Of a DNA stretch of 64,000 bases, positions 14,682-23,877 are shown one piece after another. The notes under the pieces are model-generated. The model had not been told where the DNA came from and made no database searches. It saw only the letters and a program-made list of their open reading frames with translations. Origin of the DNA: Oceanihabitans sp. 2_MG-2023 (lineage in GTDB: Bacteria > Bacteroidota > Bacteroidia > Flavobacteriales > Flavobacteriaceae); assembly GCF_030547245.1 (NCBI RefSeq), contig NZ_JAUOQT010000004.1, positions 315,001 to 379,000 on the forward strand. Reading direction: 5' to 3'. Every line of letters begins with the position of its first letter. Within the stretch, counting starts at the first letter, position 1. The position numbers and the translations under genes are program-made.

Positions 14682-17600
14682 ATGAAAGAAGGAATCGCAG
14701 GTAAAATTGCCAAAATCTTTATGCAATCCAAATTAACCGTGTTGTTAATGATTGTATTTATGGTTGTTGGTGTGTATAGCTCATTTTTAATTCCACGTGA
14801 GGAAGAGCCACAAATTGACGTACCAATGGCAGATATTTTTGTAGGGTATCCTGGAGCTAGTCCTACCGAAGTAGAATCGCGAGTAATAAAGCCATTAGAG
14901 CAATTAATTTCGAATATAAAAGGGGTAGAGTATGTGTATTCTACGTCTATGAAAGAGCAAGGAATGGTCATTGTACAATTTTATGTAGGCGAAGATATTG
15001 AACGTTCTTTTGTGAAATTATACAACGAAATTAATAAGCATATGGATCAAATGCCAGCAGGAGTAACCTTTCCGTTGGTAAAAACAAGAGCAATTGATGA
15101 TGTGCCAATGTTAGGTTTAACCTTGTGGAGTGAAAAGTATGACGACTATCAATTAAGTCAGATGGCTCAAGAGTTAGAAGCAGAAATTAAAAAAATAAAT
15201 GATGTAGCAATGACGCATAAAATTGGTGGTAGAAATCGTCAATTACGTGTGGTTTTAGATAAAGATAAATTAGCAGCTAGCGGATTGGATTTTTTATCGG
15301 TTTCTGAAATGATAAAAGCCAATAATAGTCAATTAAATTCTGGAAGTTTTGATAAAAACGATAAAGAGTTTTTGGTAAACACTGGGCAGTTTTTAGAAAC
15401 AGTTAACGATGTGGAAAATTTAGTGGTTGGTGTACAACAAAATCAACCAATCTATTTAAAACAAGTTGCTACAATTGTTGATGGCCCAGAAATACCACAA
15501 AATTATGTGAGTTTAGGTTTTGGAAAAGGTGCAGAAAAATCTGCAGAATATAAGTCTGAATATCCTGCGGTTACCATTTCGGTAGCCAAAAGAAAAGGTG
15601 CAGATGCCATGAAAATTGCAGAAGTAATTATTGATAAAGTAGCGCATTTACGCAGTACTTTAATTCCAGATGATGTACATGTAGAAATTACTAGAAATTA
15701 TGGGGAAACCGCTTCGCATAAGGTGTCTGAATTGCTGTTACATCTAATTGGTTCTATCTTTGCCGTTACACTTGTTGTAATGTTAGCAATGGGTTGGAGA
15801 GGTGGATTGGTCGTGTTTTTATCGGTTCCAATTACTTTTGCTTTGACCTTGTTGAGCTACTATATGTTAGATTATACTTTAAACCGTATAACATTATTTG
15901 CATTAGTTTTTGTAACCGGAATTGTAGTAGATGATTCTATTATTATTGCCGAAAATATGCACAGGCATTTTAAAATGAAACGCTTGCCTTTTAAACAAGC
16001 CGCTTTATATGCAATTAATGAAGTTGGTAATCCAACCATTTTAGCAACATTTACGGTTATTGCTTCGGTTTTACCTATGGCTTTTGTTTCTGGATTAATG
16101 GGACCATATATGGCACCCATGCCAATAGGAGCGTCTATCGCTATGATTTTATCGTTATTTGTTGCTTTGACTATTACGCCATATTTAGGATATATTTTCT
16201 TAAGAGAAAAGGACAAAAAAGGAGTAGAAGAAAAACCCGAAAAAGCAGTAGAAGATACGCTTATTTATAAAATATATAACAAATTTGAACGTCCGTTATT
16301 AGAAAGTAAAGGGAAACGATGGATGTTTTTAGGTCTAACTTTTCTTGTATTGATGGGAACTATGGTACTGTTTTTTACCAAATCGGTTGCCGTAAAAATG
16401 TTGCCATTTGATAATAAAAATGAGTTTCAGGTTGTCATTGATATGCCAGAAGGAACTACCTTAGAGCGAACAGGAGTAGTTGCCCAAGAAATATCACAAT
16501 ATTTAGCTACGCGACCAGAAGTAGTGAATTACCAAAACTATGTTGGTACTTCTGCACCAATAACATTTAATGGATTGGTACGTCATTATGATTTACGTGG
16601 TGGAAGCAATATGGCAGATATTCAAGTTAATTTATTAGATAAAGAAGAGCGCTCAGCACAGAGTCATGATATTGCTAAATTACTGCGTCCAGATATTCAA
16701 AAAATAGCAGCAAAATACCATGCTAATGTAAAATTAGTGGAAGTGCCACCAGGACCACCAGTACTTTCTACAATTGTAGCAGAAGTCTATGGGCCAGATT
16801 ATGAAGAGCAAATAAAAATAGCGAATAGTGTTCAAAATATTTTAAAAAACACAGACGACGTTGTAGATATTGATTGGATGGTGGAAGCGAATCAAACAGA
16901 ATATCAATTTCAGATTAACAAAGAAAAAGCCATGTTATATGGAGTTGCGCCACAGCAAATAGCGTATACTATGCATATGGCATTGTCTAATAGAGCAATT
17001 ACCAATTTATATGATGAAGATGCGGTAAACCAAGTAGGTTTGGTGTTGGCACTAGATGAAAAAGAGAAATCTACAATTACAGATATTTCACAATTAAAAG
17101 TAAAATCGAAACAAGGAAATATGGTTCCTATTGCAGATTTAGTAAGTATTACAGAAAACACTGCAGCTAAAAGTATTTATCGTAAAAACCAAAAACGTGT
17201 AGTATATGTCATGGCAGATATGGCTGGAGCATTAGAAAGTCCTGCTTATGCCATTTTAGGTATGGAAGAAAAATTAAAAGAAATTCCGTTACCAAAAGGC
17301 TATACTATTAATGAAATGTATTTAGGGCAACCTGATTTTGAAGATGATTATACCGTAAAATGGGATGGTGAATGGCAAATTACTTTAGAAGTATTTAGAG
17401 ATTTAGGAATTGCCTTTTTAGGAGCTATTATATTGATATATATATTAATTGTAGGATGGTTTCAAAACTTTAAAGCACCAATTGTGATGATGGTTGCTAT
17501 ACCATTATCCTTAATTGGAATTATTCTTGGTCACTGGATTATGGGAGCATTCTTTACAGCAACCTCTTTTATAGGAATGATAGCTTTAGCTGGTATTATG

Positions 17601-17876
17601 GTTAGAAACTCCGTGTTATTAATTGATTTTATAAACTTAAGAACCGAAGAAGGAGTTCCCTTAAAACAAGCAGCAATTGAAGCTGGTGCAGTACGTACAA
17701 CTCCAATACTATTAACTGCAGGAACGGTTGTTATAGGGGCATTTGTAATCCTGTTTGATCCTATTTTTCAAGGATTAGCAATCTCATTAATGGGAGGAAC
17801 AATTGTTTCTACAGTATTGACTTTATTAGTTGTTCCGCTTGTGTATTATATGATAGAAAAAAAGAATTATAAATAA
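14682..17876 (+). CDS. RND efflux transporter permease
   Basis: A 1064-residue AcrB-type proton-driven pump with 12 helices and two large periplasmic loops. The N-terminus I-P-R-E-E-E-P-Q-I-D-V-P and T-E-V-E-S-R-V-I-K-P-L-E are standard. G-I-V-V-D-D-S-I-I-I-A-E-N in the fourth helix supplies the paired proton-relay aspartates, and the second half repeats A-G-I-M-V-R-N-S-V-L-L-I-D. It is full length and intact. Start at the ATG at 14682. By its short first-position motif and multi-acid P-R-E-E-E-P it resembles the broad hydrophobic/amphiphilic-compound branch, not a metal pump with a known metal motif, but the substrate cannot be assigned. It is followed after 16 bp by a DUF2892 gene. Confidence 0.94.
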   Translation: MKEGIAGKIAKIFMQSKLTVLLMIVFMVVGVYSSFLIPREEEPQIDVPMADIFVGYPGASPTEVESRVIKPLEQLISNIKGVEYVYSTSMKEQGMVIVQFYVGEDIERSFVKLYNEINKHMDQMPAGVTFPLVKTRAIDDVPMLGLTLWSEKYDDYQLSQMAQELEAEIKKINDVAMTHKIGGRNRQLRVVLDKDKLAASGLDFLSVSEMIKANNSQLNSGSFDKNDKEFLVNTGQFLETVNDVENLVVGVQQNQPIYLKQVATIVDGPEIPQNYVSLGFGKGAEKSAEYKSEYPAVTISVAKRKGADAMKIAEVIIDKVAHLRSTLIPDDVHVEITRNYGETASHKVSELLLHLIGSIFAVTLVVMLAMGWRGGLVVFLSVPITFALTLLSYYMLDYTLNRITLFALVFVTGIVVDDSIIIAENMHRHFKMKRLPFKQAALYAINEVGNPTILATFTVIASVLPMAFVSGLMGPYMAPMPIGASIAMILSLFVALTITPYLGYIFLREKDKKGVEEKPEKAVEDTLIYKIYNKFERPLLESKGKRWMFLGLTFLVLMGTMVLFFTKSVAVKMLPFDNKNEFQVVIDMPEGTTLERTGVVAQEISQYLATRPEVVNYQNYVGTSAPITFNGLVRHYDLRGGSNMADIQVNLLDKEERSAQSHDIAKLLRPDIQKIAAKYHANVKLVEVPPGPPVLSTIVAEVYGPDYEEQIKIANSVQNILKNTDDVVDIDWMVEANQTEYQFQINKEKAMLYGVAPQQIAYTMHMALSNRAITNLYDEDAVNQVGLVLALDEKEKSTITDISQLKVKSKQGNMVPIADLVSITENTAAKSIYRKNQKRVVYVMADMAGALESPAYAILGMEEKLKEIPLPKGYTINEMYLGQPDFEDDYTVKWDGEWQITLEVFRDLGIAFLGAIILIYILIVGWFQNFKAPIVMMVAIPLSLIGIILGHWIMGAFFTATSFIGMIALAGIMVRNSVLLIDFINLRTEEGVPLKQAAIEAGAVRTTPILLTAGTVVIGAFVILFDPIFQGLAISLMGGTIVSTVLTLLVVPLVYYMIEKKNYK

Positions 17877-17892
17877 TTAAAAAGAAATTAAA

Positions 17893-18102
17893 ATGTTAAA
17901 TACATATTTTAGAATTATAGTAGGTTTTATGGTGCTTTTAAGCGTTGTTTTAACGGTTTATGTAAGTCCAAAATGGATGTGGTTTACGGTATTTATAGGT
18001 GTTAATTTAATTCAATCTGCGTTTACAAAATGGTGCCTTTTAGAAACTATTTTAGTAAAATTAGGAGTGAAGAAAGAAGTTACAGGTTGTAGTGTGAAAT
18101 AG
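17893..18102 (+). CDS. DUF2892 small membrane protein
   Basis: A 69-residue paralogue of the protein at 82-288, with two helices (about 6-24 and 28-42) and the conserved tail K-W-C-L-L-E-T-I-L-V-K-L-G ending in a cysteine (T-G-C-S-V-K). DUF2892 is often fused to or next to rhodanese domains. It starts 16 bp after the RND permease stop and so probably shares its mRNA. The YeeE/YedE sulfur-transport genes follow. A role in sulfur handling is inferred. Confidence 0.8.
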   Translation: MLNTYFRIIVGFMVLLSVVLTVYVSPKWMWFTVFIGVNLIQSAFTKWCLLETILVKLGVKKEVTGCSVK

Positions 18103-18153
18103 ATTATTACATTTTTTATTCGATTTATATTCCATAAATACGTTTTTAGCATG

Positions 18154-18161
18154 TACTTTTG
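18154..18161 (+). promoter_or_regulatory. -7 box of the YeeE/YedE pair
   Basis: TACTTTTG, a perfect TAnnTTTG, lies 14 bp before the ATG. No GTAAC palindrome is found at the matching upstream distance, so this pair does not share that promoter architecture. Confidence 0.5.
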
Positions 18162-18175
18162 CCAAAAATTTATTT

Positions 18176-18730
18176 ATGGAATTTTTCTTACAACCTTGGC
18201 CTTGGTATATTTCTGGATTTTTAATAGCATGTACTATGTTATTGCTATTACTTATGGGGAAAAAGTTTGGTATGTCTTCAAATTTAAGAACATTTTGTTC
18301 CATTTGCGGAGCAGGTAAAGCAAGTGATTTTTTTCGATTTGATTGGAAAATGGACAGTTGGAATTTACTTGTGGTTTTAGGAGCAATGCTTGGTGGTTTT
18401 GTAGCTTCTCATTATTTGTCTACTTCCGAAATGCCAGCAGTTAGTGAAGCAACAAAAGTTTCATTAGCAAGTATAAACATTGCAACAGAAAACCAATATC
18501 TACCTGTGGAGTTATTCTCTATTTCCGCTTTAAGCGATATAAAAACCATATTTATTTTAATAATAGGAGGAATACTTATCGGATTTGGTGCGAGATATGC
18601 TGGCGGTTGTACATCTGGTCACGCCATTTCTGGTTTAAGTAATTTACAACTACCTTCTTTAATTGCTGTTATTGGGTTCTTTATAGGAGGACTGGTTATG
18701 GTACATTTAGTATTTCCTTTAATTTTTTAA
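18176..18730 (+). CDS. YeeE/YedE family transporter, first half
   Basis: A 184-residue inner-membrane protein with about five helices. R-Y-A-G-G-C-T-S-G-H-A-I-S-G is the conserved Cys-containing motif of YeeE/YedE proteins, which import thiosulfate or related sulfane compounds by relaying sulfur along cysteines. It also has F-C-S-I-C-G-A-G near residue 42. The full-length YeeE fold is split here over this and the next gene, which overlap by one base (TAATG), so they very likely act as one heterodimeric transporter. Confidence 0.9.
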   Translation: MEFFLQPWPWYISGFLIACTMLLLLLMGKKFGMSSNLRTFCSICGAGKASDFFRFDWKMDSWNLLVVLGAMLGGFVASHYLSTSEMPAVSEATKVSLASINIATENQYLPVELFSISALSDIKTIFILIIGGILIGFGARYAGGCTSGHAISGLSNLQLPSLIAVIGFFIGGLVMVHLVFPLIF

Positions 18731-19146
18731 TGATGAAACAGATATTATTTATACTTATTGGGTTTATCTTCGGAATAATTATGTACAAATCGGAAGCAGC
18801 TTCTTGGTTTCGTATTTATGAAATGTTTCAGTTTCAATCGTTTCATATGTATGGGATAATAGGAACAGCTTTAGCTTTTGGGGTTTTATTTGTGCAAATG
18901 ATCAAGCGTTATAAAATAAAATCATTTGACGGGAAACCTATTGTTATACTTCCAAAAGAAAAATCATTTTCTAGATATATGATTGGAGGAATCATTTTTG
19001 GATTAGGCTGGGCTTTAGCAGGAGCATGCCCTGGACCCATTTTTGTGCTTATTGGTGCAGGATATTTACCAATACTTATTGTTTTATTTGCTGCTGTATT
19101 TGGTACTTTTTTATATGGTTTATTAAAAGATAAATTGCCACACTAA
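18730..19146 (+). CDS. YeeE/YedE family transporter, second half (DUF6691-type)
   Basis: A 138-residue membrane protein with four helices. The motif A-G-A-C-P-G-P-I-F-V-L-I-G-A-G supplies the second conserved Cys site of the YeeE/YedE fold. Its first base is the last base of the preceding stop codon, so translation is coupled. Together with the upstream gene it probably moves thiosulfate or another sulfur species across the inner membrane, which fits two SQR genes that would produce such compounds. Confidence 0.9.
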   Translation: MMKQILFILIGFIFGIIMYKSEAASWFRIYEMFQFQSFHMYGIIGTALAFGVLFVQMIKRYKIKSFDGKPIVILPKEKSFSRYMIGGIIFGLGWALAGACPGPIFVLIGAGYLPILIVLFAAVFGTFLYGLLKDKLPH

Positions 19147-19219
19147 TAATTTCCTCTAGTTTTTGTAACATTTTTTGGTGTTGTGCGTCTTATAAGTATC
19201 AATCAATAACACAATCCTC

Positions 19220-19561
19220 ATGAAAAGACAAGACAAACAACTTCTAGTTATCACGCACTTAAGCCAATTAATTACTTTGGTTACTGGTTTTGGTAGTTTA
19301 ATTCTTCCGCTTATTCTTTGGGTTACTCAGAAAGAAAAAGTGCAAGAAATGGATGCACATGGTAAAAACATTATTAATTTTCAGTTAAGCTTAATTGTAT
19401 ACTGCATTATATGTGTACCATTAATCCTTTTATTTGGATTAGGTCTTTTAGGTTTTATTATTTTAGGAATTATTTCTATAATCTTCCCAATAATTAATGC
19501 TATAAAAGCAAGTAATGGAGAAACACCAACATACCCTTTATCTTTTAATTTTATTAGTTAG
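19220..19561 (+). CDS. DUF4870 domain membrane protein
   Basis: A 113-residue protein with three hydrophobic segments, the pattern L-S-Q-L-I-T-L-V-T-G-F-G-S-L-I-L-P-L near the start and a central H-G-K-N-I-I-N-F-Q-L-S, which match DUF4870 (Tic20-like) proteins common in Bacteroidota. The function is unknown. It is monocistronic, ending in a strong terminator. Only half of the GTAAC palindrome is present upstream. Confidence 0.85.
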   Translation: MKRQDKQLLVITHLSQLITLVTGFGSLILPLILWVTQKEKVQEMDAHGKNIINFQLSLIVYCIICVPLILLFGLGLLGFIILGIISIIFPIINAIKASNGETPTYPLSFNFIS

Positions 19562-19579
19562 TTAATTACTTAGATAAAG

Positions 19580-19610
19580 AAAAACGCAACCCGAAAAGGT
19601 TGCGTTTTTT
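19580..19610 (+). terminator. Intrinsic terminator after DUF4870 gene
   Basis: AAAAACGCAACC paired with GGTTGCGTTTTT, a perfect 12-bp stem with a 6-nt loop (CGAAAA). The flanking A and T runs allow use from both strands; the convergent gene ends at 19632. Confidence 0.88.
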
Positions 19611-19631
19611 ATTTAAAAACATTTTAAAATC

Positions 19632-19976
19632 TTATTGCTTAACAAATTCAAATCCTGAAAAGTTTGCTAAAATCAGATTTCCATCTGATGTGAACTCAAA
19701 AGTTGTAACTATATTTTTTCCGTCTTGTGATATCGTTAATGAATCATTCTTAACATTCCAATCTATGGAAACAATATTAGAAATAATACCAGTTTCTGTT
19801 TTTTTTTGATCTACTATAAATCCTGTATTGTTTTCCTCAAAGGTAACTGTATATTCCGAATCTGCTTTAAAATCATGGCGTAACCAAGCACCAATTAAAG
19901 GAGCACTAGCATTTTTACATGAAAATTGCACAAGGAAAAGTGTAACGAGAAAGAATAGCTTAATGCCGTTTTTCAT
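19632..19976 (-). CDS. Small lipoprotein, lipocalin-like
   Basis: A 114-residue protein with a lipoprotein signal (L-V-Q-F-S-C, acylated Cys about residue 20), then L-I-G-A-W-L-R-H-D and alternating beta-strand sequence typical of small lipocalin-like Bacteroidota lipoproteins (G-x-W near the start). No catalytic motif is visible and no family is assigned. It stands alone between two terminators. Confidence 0.7.
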   Translation of the reverse strand: MKNGIKLFFLVTLFLVQFSCKNASAPLIGAWLRHDFKADSEYTVTFEENNTGFIVDQKKTETGIISNIVSIDWNVKNDSLTISQDGKNIVTTFEFTSDGNLILANFSGFEFVKQ

Positions 19977-20104
19977 TTTTTGGATTAATTGTTTTCATTA
20001 CTTGGCAATATCTAGATTTAAGGGAATCTTTTAGGATATTGGTTGTTGTAAAGGTAGTAAAAATACTACCGTTTTAGAAAGAGAATTTGAAAATATGGTG
20101 TTAA

Positions 20105-20134
20105 AAAAAAAGCAATTCCGAAGAATTGCTTTTT
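20105..20134 (-). terminator. Terminator of dnaN
   Basis: AAAAAGCAATTC/GAATTGCTTTTT with a CGAA tetraloop, 24 bp after the dnaN stop on the minus strand. Confidence 0.85.
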
Positions 20135-20157
20135 AATTATATTAATAAAGTAAAAAT

Positions 20158-21276
20158 CTAGCTATTAAGCATCACTGGCATTACAAGCATAGTTACTTGT
20201 TCTCCTTCGTCTAATCCATCCACAGGAGTTAAAATTCCTGCTCTATTTGGTAAACTCATTTCTAACTGTACTTCATCGGAAGTTAAGTTATTAAGCATTT
20301 CTGTTAAAAAACGCGAGTTAAAACCAATTTGCATATCGTCTCCTTGGTAATCACAAGTTAAACGTTCTTCTGCTTTGTTCGAGTAATCAATATCTTCAGC
20401 AGATATGTTTAATTCTGCTCCAGCAATTTTTAAGCGTATTTGGTGTGTTGTTTTGTTAGAGAAAATACTAACACGACGCACAGAGTTTAAAAATTGTGTT
20501 CTGTCGATACTTAATTTATTCGGGTTTTCTTTAGGAATTACCGCTTCGTAGTTAGGATATTTTCCATCAATTAATCTACAAACTAATTCGGTATTCTCAA
20601 AAGTGAATTTTGCATTAGAATCGTTATACTCAATAGTTACATTATCATCACTAGCAGCTAAAATTCCTTTTAAAAGATTTAAAGGTTTTTTAGGCATAAT
20701 AAACTCTGCAACTTGGCTCGCTTTTACATCCTCGCGAGTGTATTTAACTAATTTGTGTGCATCTGTTGCAACAAAGGTTAAACCTTCGGTAGAGAACTGA
20801 AAAAAGACACCACTCATTACTGGTCGTAAATCATCATTTCCTGCAGCAAAAATGGTTTTGCTAATAGCAGTAGCTAAAATATCGCCAGAAATAGTTGTAG
20901 AACTTGGGTTTTCTAAAGCTACTGCTTTAGGAAACTCTGCACCATCGGCATATGCTAATGCATACTTACCATGGTTAGAGCTAATTTCTATCGTGTTATT
21001 TTCTTCTACAACAAAAGTTAACGGTTGCTCCGGAAAAGTCTTTAAAGTGTCTAAAAGTAAACGCGCAGGAACTGCAACACTACCTTCGTTATCACTTTCT
21101 ACATCTAGCTTAGAAGACATGGTCGTTTCTAAATCACTTGCAGAAACTGTAAGTTCGTTATGATTTAATTCGAATAGAAAATTATCTAAAATCGGTAAAG
21201 TGTTCGAGCTGTTAATTACACCTCCAAGAACTTGTAGTTGTTTTAGTAAATAGGTACTGGATACTATAAATTTCAT
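20158..21276 (-). CDS. dnaN: DNA polymerase III beta sliding clamp
   Basis: A 372-residue ring-clamp subunit that tethers replicative polymerase to DNA. It shows the standard three-domain layout: M-K-F-I-V-S-S-T-Y-L-L-K-Q-L start, P-I-L-D-N-F-L-F in domain 1, A-T-D-A-H-K-L-V-K-Y in domain 2 and the C-terminal T-M-L-V-M-P-V-M-L at the peptide-binding pocket (typically M-P-x-R-x). The gene is not next to dnaA or oriC here, which is normal in Flavobacteriaceae, where dnaN sits beside gldG. Confidence 0.97.
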   Translation of the reverse strand: MKFIVSSTYLLKQLQVLGGVINSSNTLPILDNFLFELNHNELTVSASDLETTMSSKLDVESDNEGSVAVPARLLLDTLKTFPEQPLTFVVEENNTIEISSNHGKYALAYADGAEFPKAVALENPSSTTISGDILATAISKTIFAAGNDDLRPVMSGVFFQFSTEGLTFVATDAHKLVKYTREDVKASQVAEFIMPKKPLNLLKGILAASDDNVTIEYNDSNAKFTFENTELVCRLIDGKYPNYEAVIPKENPNKLSIDRTQFLNSVRRVSIFSNKTTHQIRLKIAGAELNISAEDIDYSNKAEERLTCDYQGDDMQIGFNSRFLTEMLNNLTSDEVQLEMSLPNRAGILTPVDGLDEGEQVTMLVMPVMLNS

Positions 21277-21315
21277 GTATATAATACGTTAATTCGTTTC
21301 AATATTGAATAGATA

Positions 21316-21323
21316 CAAATATA
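21316..21323 (-). promoter_or_regulatory. -7 box of dnaN
   Basis: On the minus strand TATATTTG (TAnnTTTG), 40 bp before the dnaN ATG. This fits a normal housekeeping promoter with a leader of about 35 nt. Confidence 0.5.
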
Positions 21324-21405
21324 TCTTAAACCTAGTGAAAAAGGAAAGAAACTTATTAACAACTTGTTTCCTTGAAAAAGGGGATTTCAGGTCGCATTTA
21401 AGTTG

Positions 21406-23796
21406 CTATTTTGCATATTTTTTTCTTCGGAAATAATTAAAAATAAATCCGAAAACGCCTAATAAAACTAATGGTGACAGGATGTTTACTAATTGCCATT
21501 TTGTTTTTTCGGATGCTACTTTTTTCGGATCTAAAAATGCAACCGCTATTTCTTTTGTACGAATGTTTATAAGTCCATCGTCGTCTAATAGGTAATTTAC
21601 AGCATTTAGTAGAAATTCTTTGTTTCCGTATGTTTGTCCAGACCATTTATCGAAACCAAGTTCTTGTGGTCCATTTCTACCTACATCGTTTTTAATAAGG
21701 TCTCCATCTGCAATAACAATCATTTTAGTTGGTATGCTGGTGTTTATTTCTTCGGAAATTGGAAAAGGTTTAACCCTATTATTGTACACCGAAGTGAATG
21801 CACCTTCTAACAATATTGCAAGATTTTGACTGCCTTTATTATATTGTTTTGGGTCTGGTTCTTTTTGCGTCATTTCTAAACTAACCTCTCTTGGGGTGCC
21901 ATCTAATTTGGTCAATACCGAACTTTTTAAAAGAATCGTTTTATCGATATTATTTTTTAAGGTATCTATTTGGTTTGCAAAATCAAATTTTACTAGATTT
22001 AAATTGTTGGTTATTGCGTGTTTACTTTCTGCATTTACTAATGGCGAATAATACCATGGTAATTGTTGAAATTGCGATTGGCTACCTTCTCCTGAAGCTA
22101 AAGTAATGGGAGCAGAGTAGAGGTCGTTTATTAAAATTGGGTTAATACGAACGCCATATTTAAAAAAGAAATCGGTAAGGTTTAAATCTCTTGCAACGGC
22201 AACCCCTTTTCCAGAAGGGTTGTATAAACTGTCTTTTTCGATAGCAACAGCGTCTAACAACCATAAACTTTTTCCACCTTTCATGGTAAATTGATCTAGT
22301 ACAAGTTTTTCTTTTTCGGTAAAAGCTTCTGTAGGTTTTGCTGAAATAATTAAATCAAAATCATTTAGTGCTTTCGATGTTTTTTGCGGACTACTAGCTA
22401 CGCTGTCTAAAGTAAAAGGAGCAATAAAATAATAATCACCAATGGTTTTTACAAAATCGAAAATGTATTTGTCTTCTAATTGATTATTTCCTCGAAGAAT
22501 AGCAACTTTACGTTTTTTAGGATTTATAAGTTTGCTAAAACCATCGGCAAAAGCATATTCTAAATGTTGTACGGAGTTCGTTACTAGCTCTTGTTGTGTA
22601 GCTCCAATTTTAGTTTTTACCAATGGAATTTTAACCGTCACACCATCATGACTCGCTAATGCCCAAGGAAAAATTACTGCTTGGCTAGATTTGCCACTTT
22701 CTTGAACCGTTAATTGCATGGGGATTAAACCTCTATCATTAAGTTGTTGCATGGTACGTTCGCGAGTAGCTTCGTTTGCAATAGGATTTATAAAACTGAA
22801 TTTTATGTTTGGGTTTTCTGCTTCAAATTCTTCAAGAAGTTGTTTGGTTTCTGCTTGTAGTCTTCTAAATTCTGTTGGGAAATCTTCGCCTTCTAAAAAT
22901 ACATCTATTAATATTGGGGAATCTACTTTATCTATAATTTGTAAAGCAGCATCACTAATAGTATAGCGTTTATCTTGTGTTAAATCATAACGTTGGTATA
23001 AACCACTAGAGGCAGAAAAGATATTAAAAACCAAAAGCCCTAATGGCAATAAAATAAGAATCAAATAGTCCTTTTTTATAAGAGGTTTTGTTTGAATGTT
23101 TCTTGCTGTAAATAGAATAAATATAAGGGTTACACTTAAAAAATATACAATATCTCTAGTGTCTAAAACACCACGACTCATACTTTTAAAATGAGCACTC
23201 ATGCCTAATTGTTCTATTAAAGTACTAGACATAAAATCTGCTATACCTTGAAAACCAATATAAAAAAGCAAGCACAAAAACACAGCGCTTATAAAGGCAA
23301 CAATTTGATTGTCTGTTATACTAGACGCAAATAATCCAATTGCAGTGTATGCTGCAACTAAAAATAGTAATCCAAAATAGGAACCAAGTGTACTACCAGT
23401 ATCAAGATTTCCTTGCGGATTACCAAGTTGGTTAACAGTGTATACATAAAGAAGTGTAGGTAAAAGGGCCATTAAAATTAATACAAATGCACCAAAATAT
23501 TTACCAAGTACAATGTTTAAATTGCTAATGGGTTTGGTGAGTAAAAGTTCTAAGGTTCCTTGTTTTTTCTCGTCGCTAAAACTACGCATCGTCACTGCAG
23601 GAATAAGAAAAATAAGAATCCAAGGAGCAAGTAAAAAGAAAGAAGATAAGTCTGCAAAACCATTATCTAGAATATTAAATTCTCCTTTAAACAACCATAG
23701 AAATAAACCATTTAGCAATAAAAATATTGCAATCACCAAATACCCTATTGGTGAAGCGAAGAAGGCGTTTATTTCTTTTTTGAGTATTGCTAGCAT
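21406..23796 (-). CDS. gldFG: GldF-GldG fusion, gliding-motility ABC transporter component
   Basis: A single 796-residue frame with both partners of the gliding-associated ABC transporter. Residues 1 to about 240 are GldF: a six-helix permease with M-R-S-F-S-D-E-K-K-Q-G-T-L-E-L-L-L-T-K-P. Residues about 245-796 are GldG: an N-terminal helix, Y-D-L-T-Q-D-K-R-Y-T-I-S, a large periplasmic GATase-like domain, and a C-terminal helix with a basic tail (F-R-R-K-K-Y). In Flavobacterium johnsoniae these are separate genes, and together with GldA they are needed for gliding. No frameshift or stop lies at the join (about T-K-P-L-I-K-K-D-Y), so it is a real fusion or a conserved one-gene version. Confidence 0.92.
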   Translation of the reverse strand: MLAILKKEINAFFASPIGYLVIAIFLLLNGLFLWLFKGEFNILDNGFADLSSFFLLAPWILIFLIPAVTMRSFSDEKKQGTLELLLTKPISNLNIVLGKYFGAFVLILMALLPTLLYVYTVNQLGNPQGNLDTGSTLGSYFGLLFLVAAYTAIGLFASSITDNQIVAFISAVFLCLLFYIGFQGIADFMSSTLIEQLGMSAHFKSMSRGVLDTRDIVYFLSVTLIFILFTARNIQTKPLIKKDYLILILLPLGLLVFNIFSASSGLYQRYDLTQDKRYTISDAALQIIDKVDSPILIDVFLEGEDFPTEFRRLQAETKQLLEEFEAENPNIKFSFINPIANEATRERTMQQLNDRGLIPMQLTVQESGKSSQAVIFPWALASHDGVTVKIPLVKTKIGATQQELVTNSVQHLEYAFADGFSKLINPKKRKVAILRGNNQLEDKYIFDFVKTIGDYYFIAPFTLDSVASSPQKTSKALNDFDLIISAKPTEAFTEKEKLVLDQFTMKGGKSLWLLDAVAIEKDSLYNPSGKGVAVARDLNLTDFFFKYGVRINPILINDLYSAPITLASGEGSQSQFQQLPWYYSPLVNAESKHAITNNLNLVKFDFANQIDTLKNNIDKTILLKSSVLTKLDGTPREVSLEMTQKEPDPKQYNKGSQNLAILLEGAFTSVYNNRVKPFPISEEINTSIPTKMIVIADGDLIKNDVGRNGPQELGFDKWSGQTYGNKEFLLNAVNYLLDDDGLINIRTKEIAVAFLDPKKVASEKTKWQLVNILSPLVLLGVFGFIFNYFRRKKYAK

Positions 23797-23853
23797 ACTT
23801 TGTTTATGTATTTTCTTTATGTATTATCTGTTTATCTAGAACAGTATTTTTTT

Positions 23854-23874
23854 TGCTCACTGCTCACTGCTCAC
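23854..23874. repeat. Tandem 7-bp repeat (TGCTCAC)x3
   Basis: Three perfect copies of TGCTCAC followed by a partial fourth (TGCTTAC), ending next to the stop codon of the gene at 23878. Copy number could vary between strains. Confidence 0.8.
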
Positions 23875-23877
23875 TGC

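Noticed and set aside
19160-19176. TTTTGTAACATTTTTT before the DUF4870 gene as another regulon site
   Set aside because: Only a left half-site is present; there is no GTTAC partner at the proper distance.
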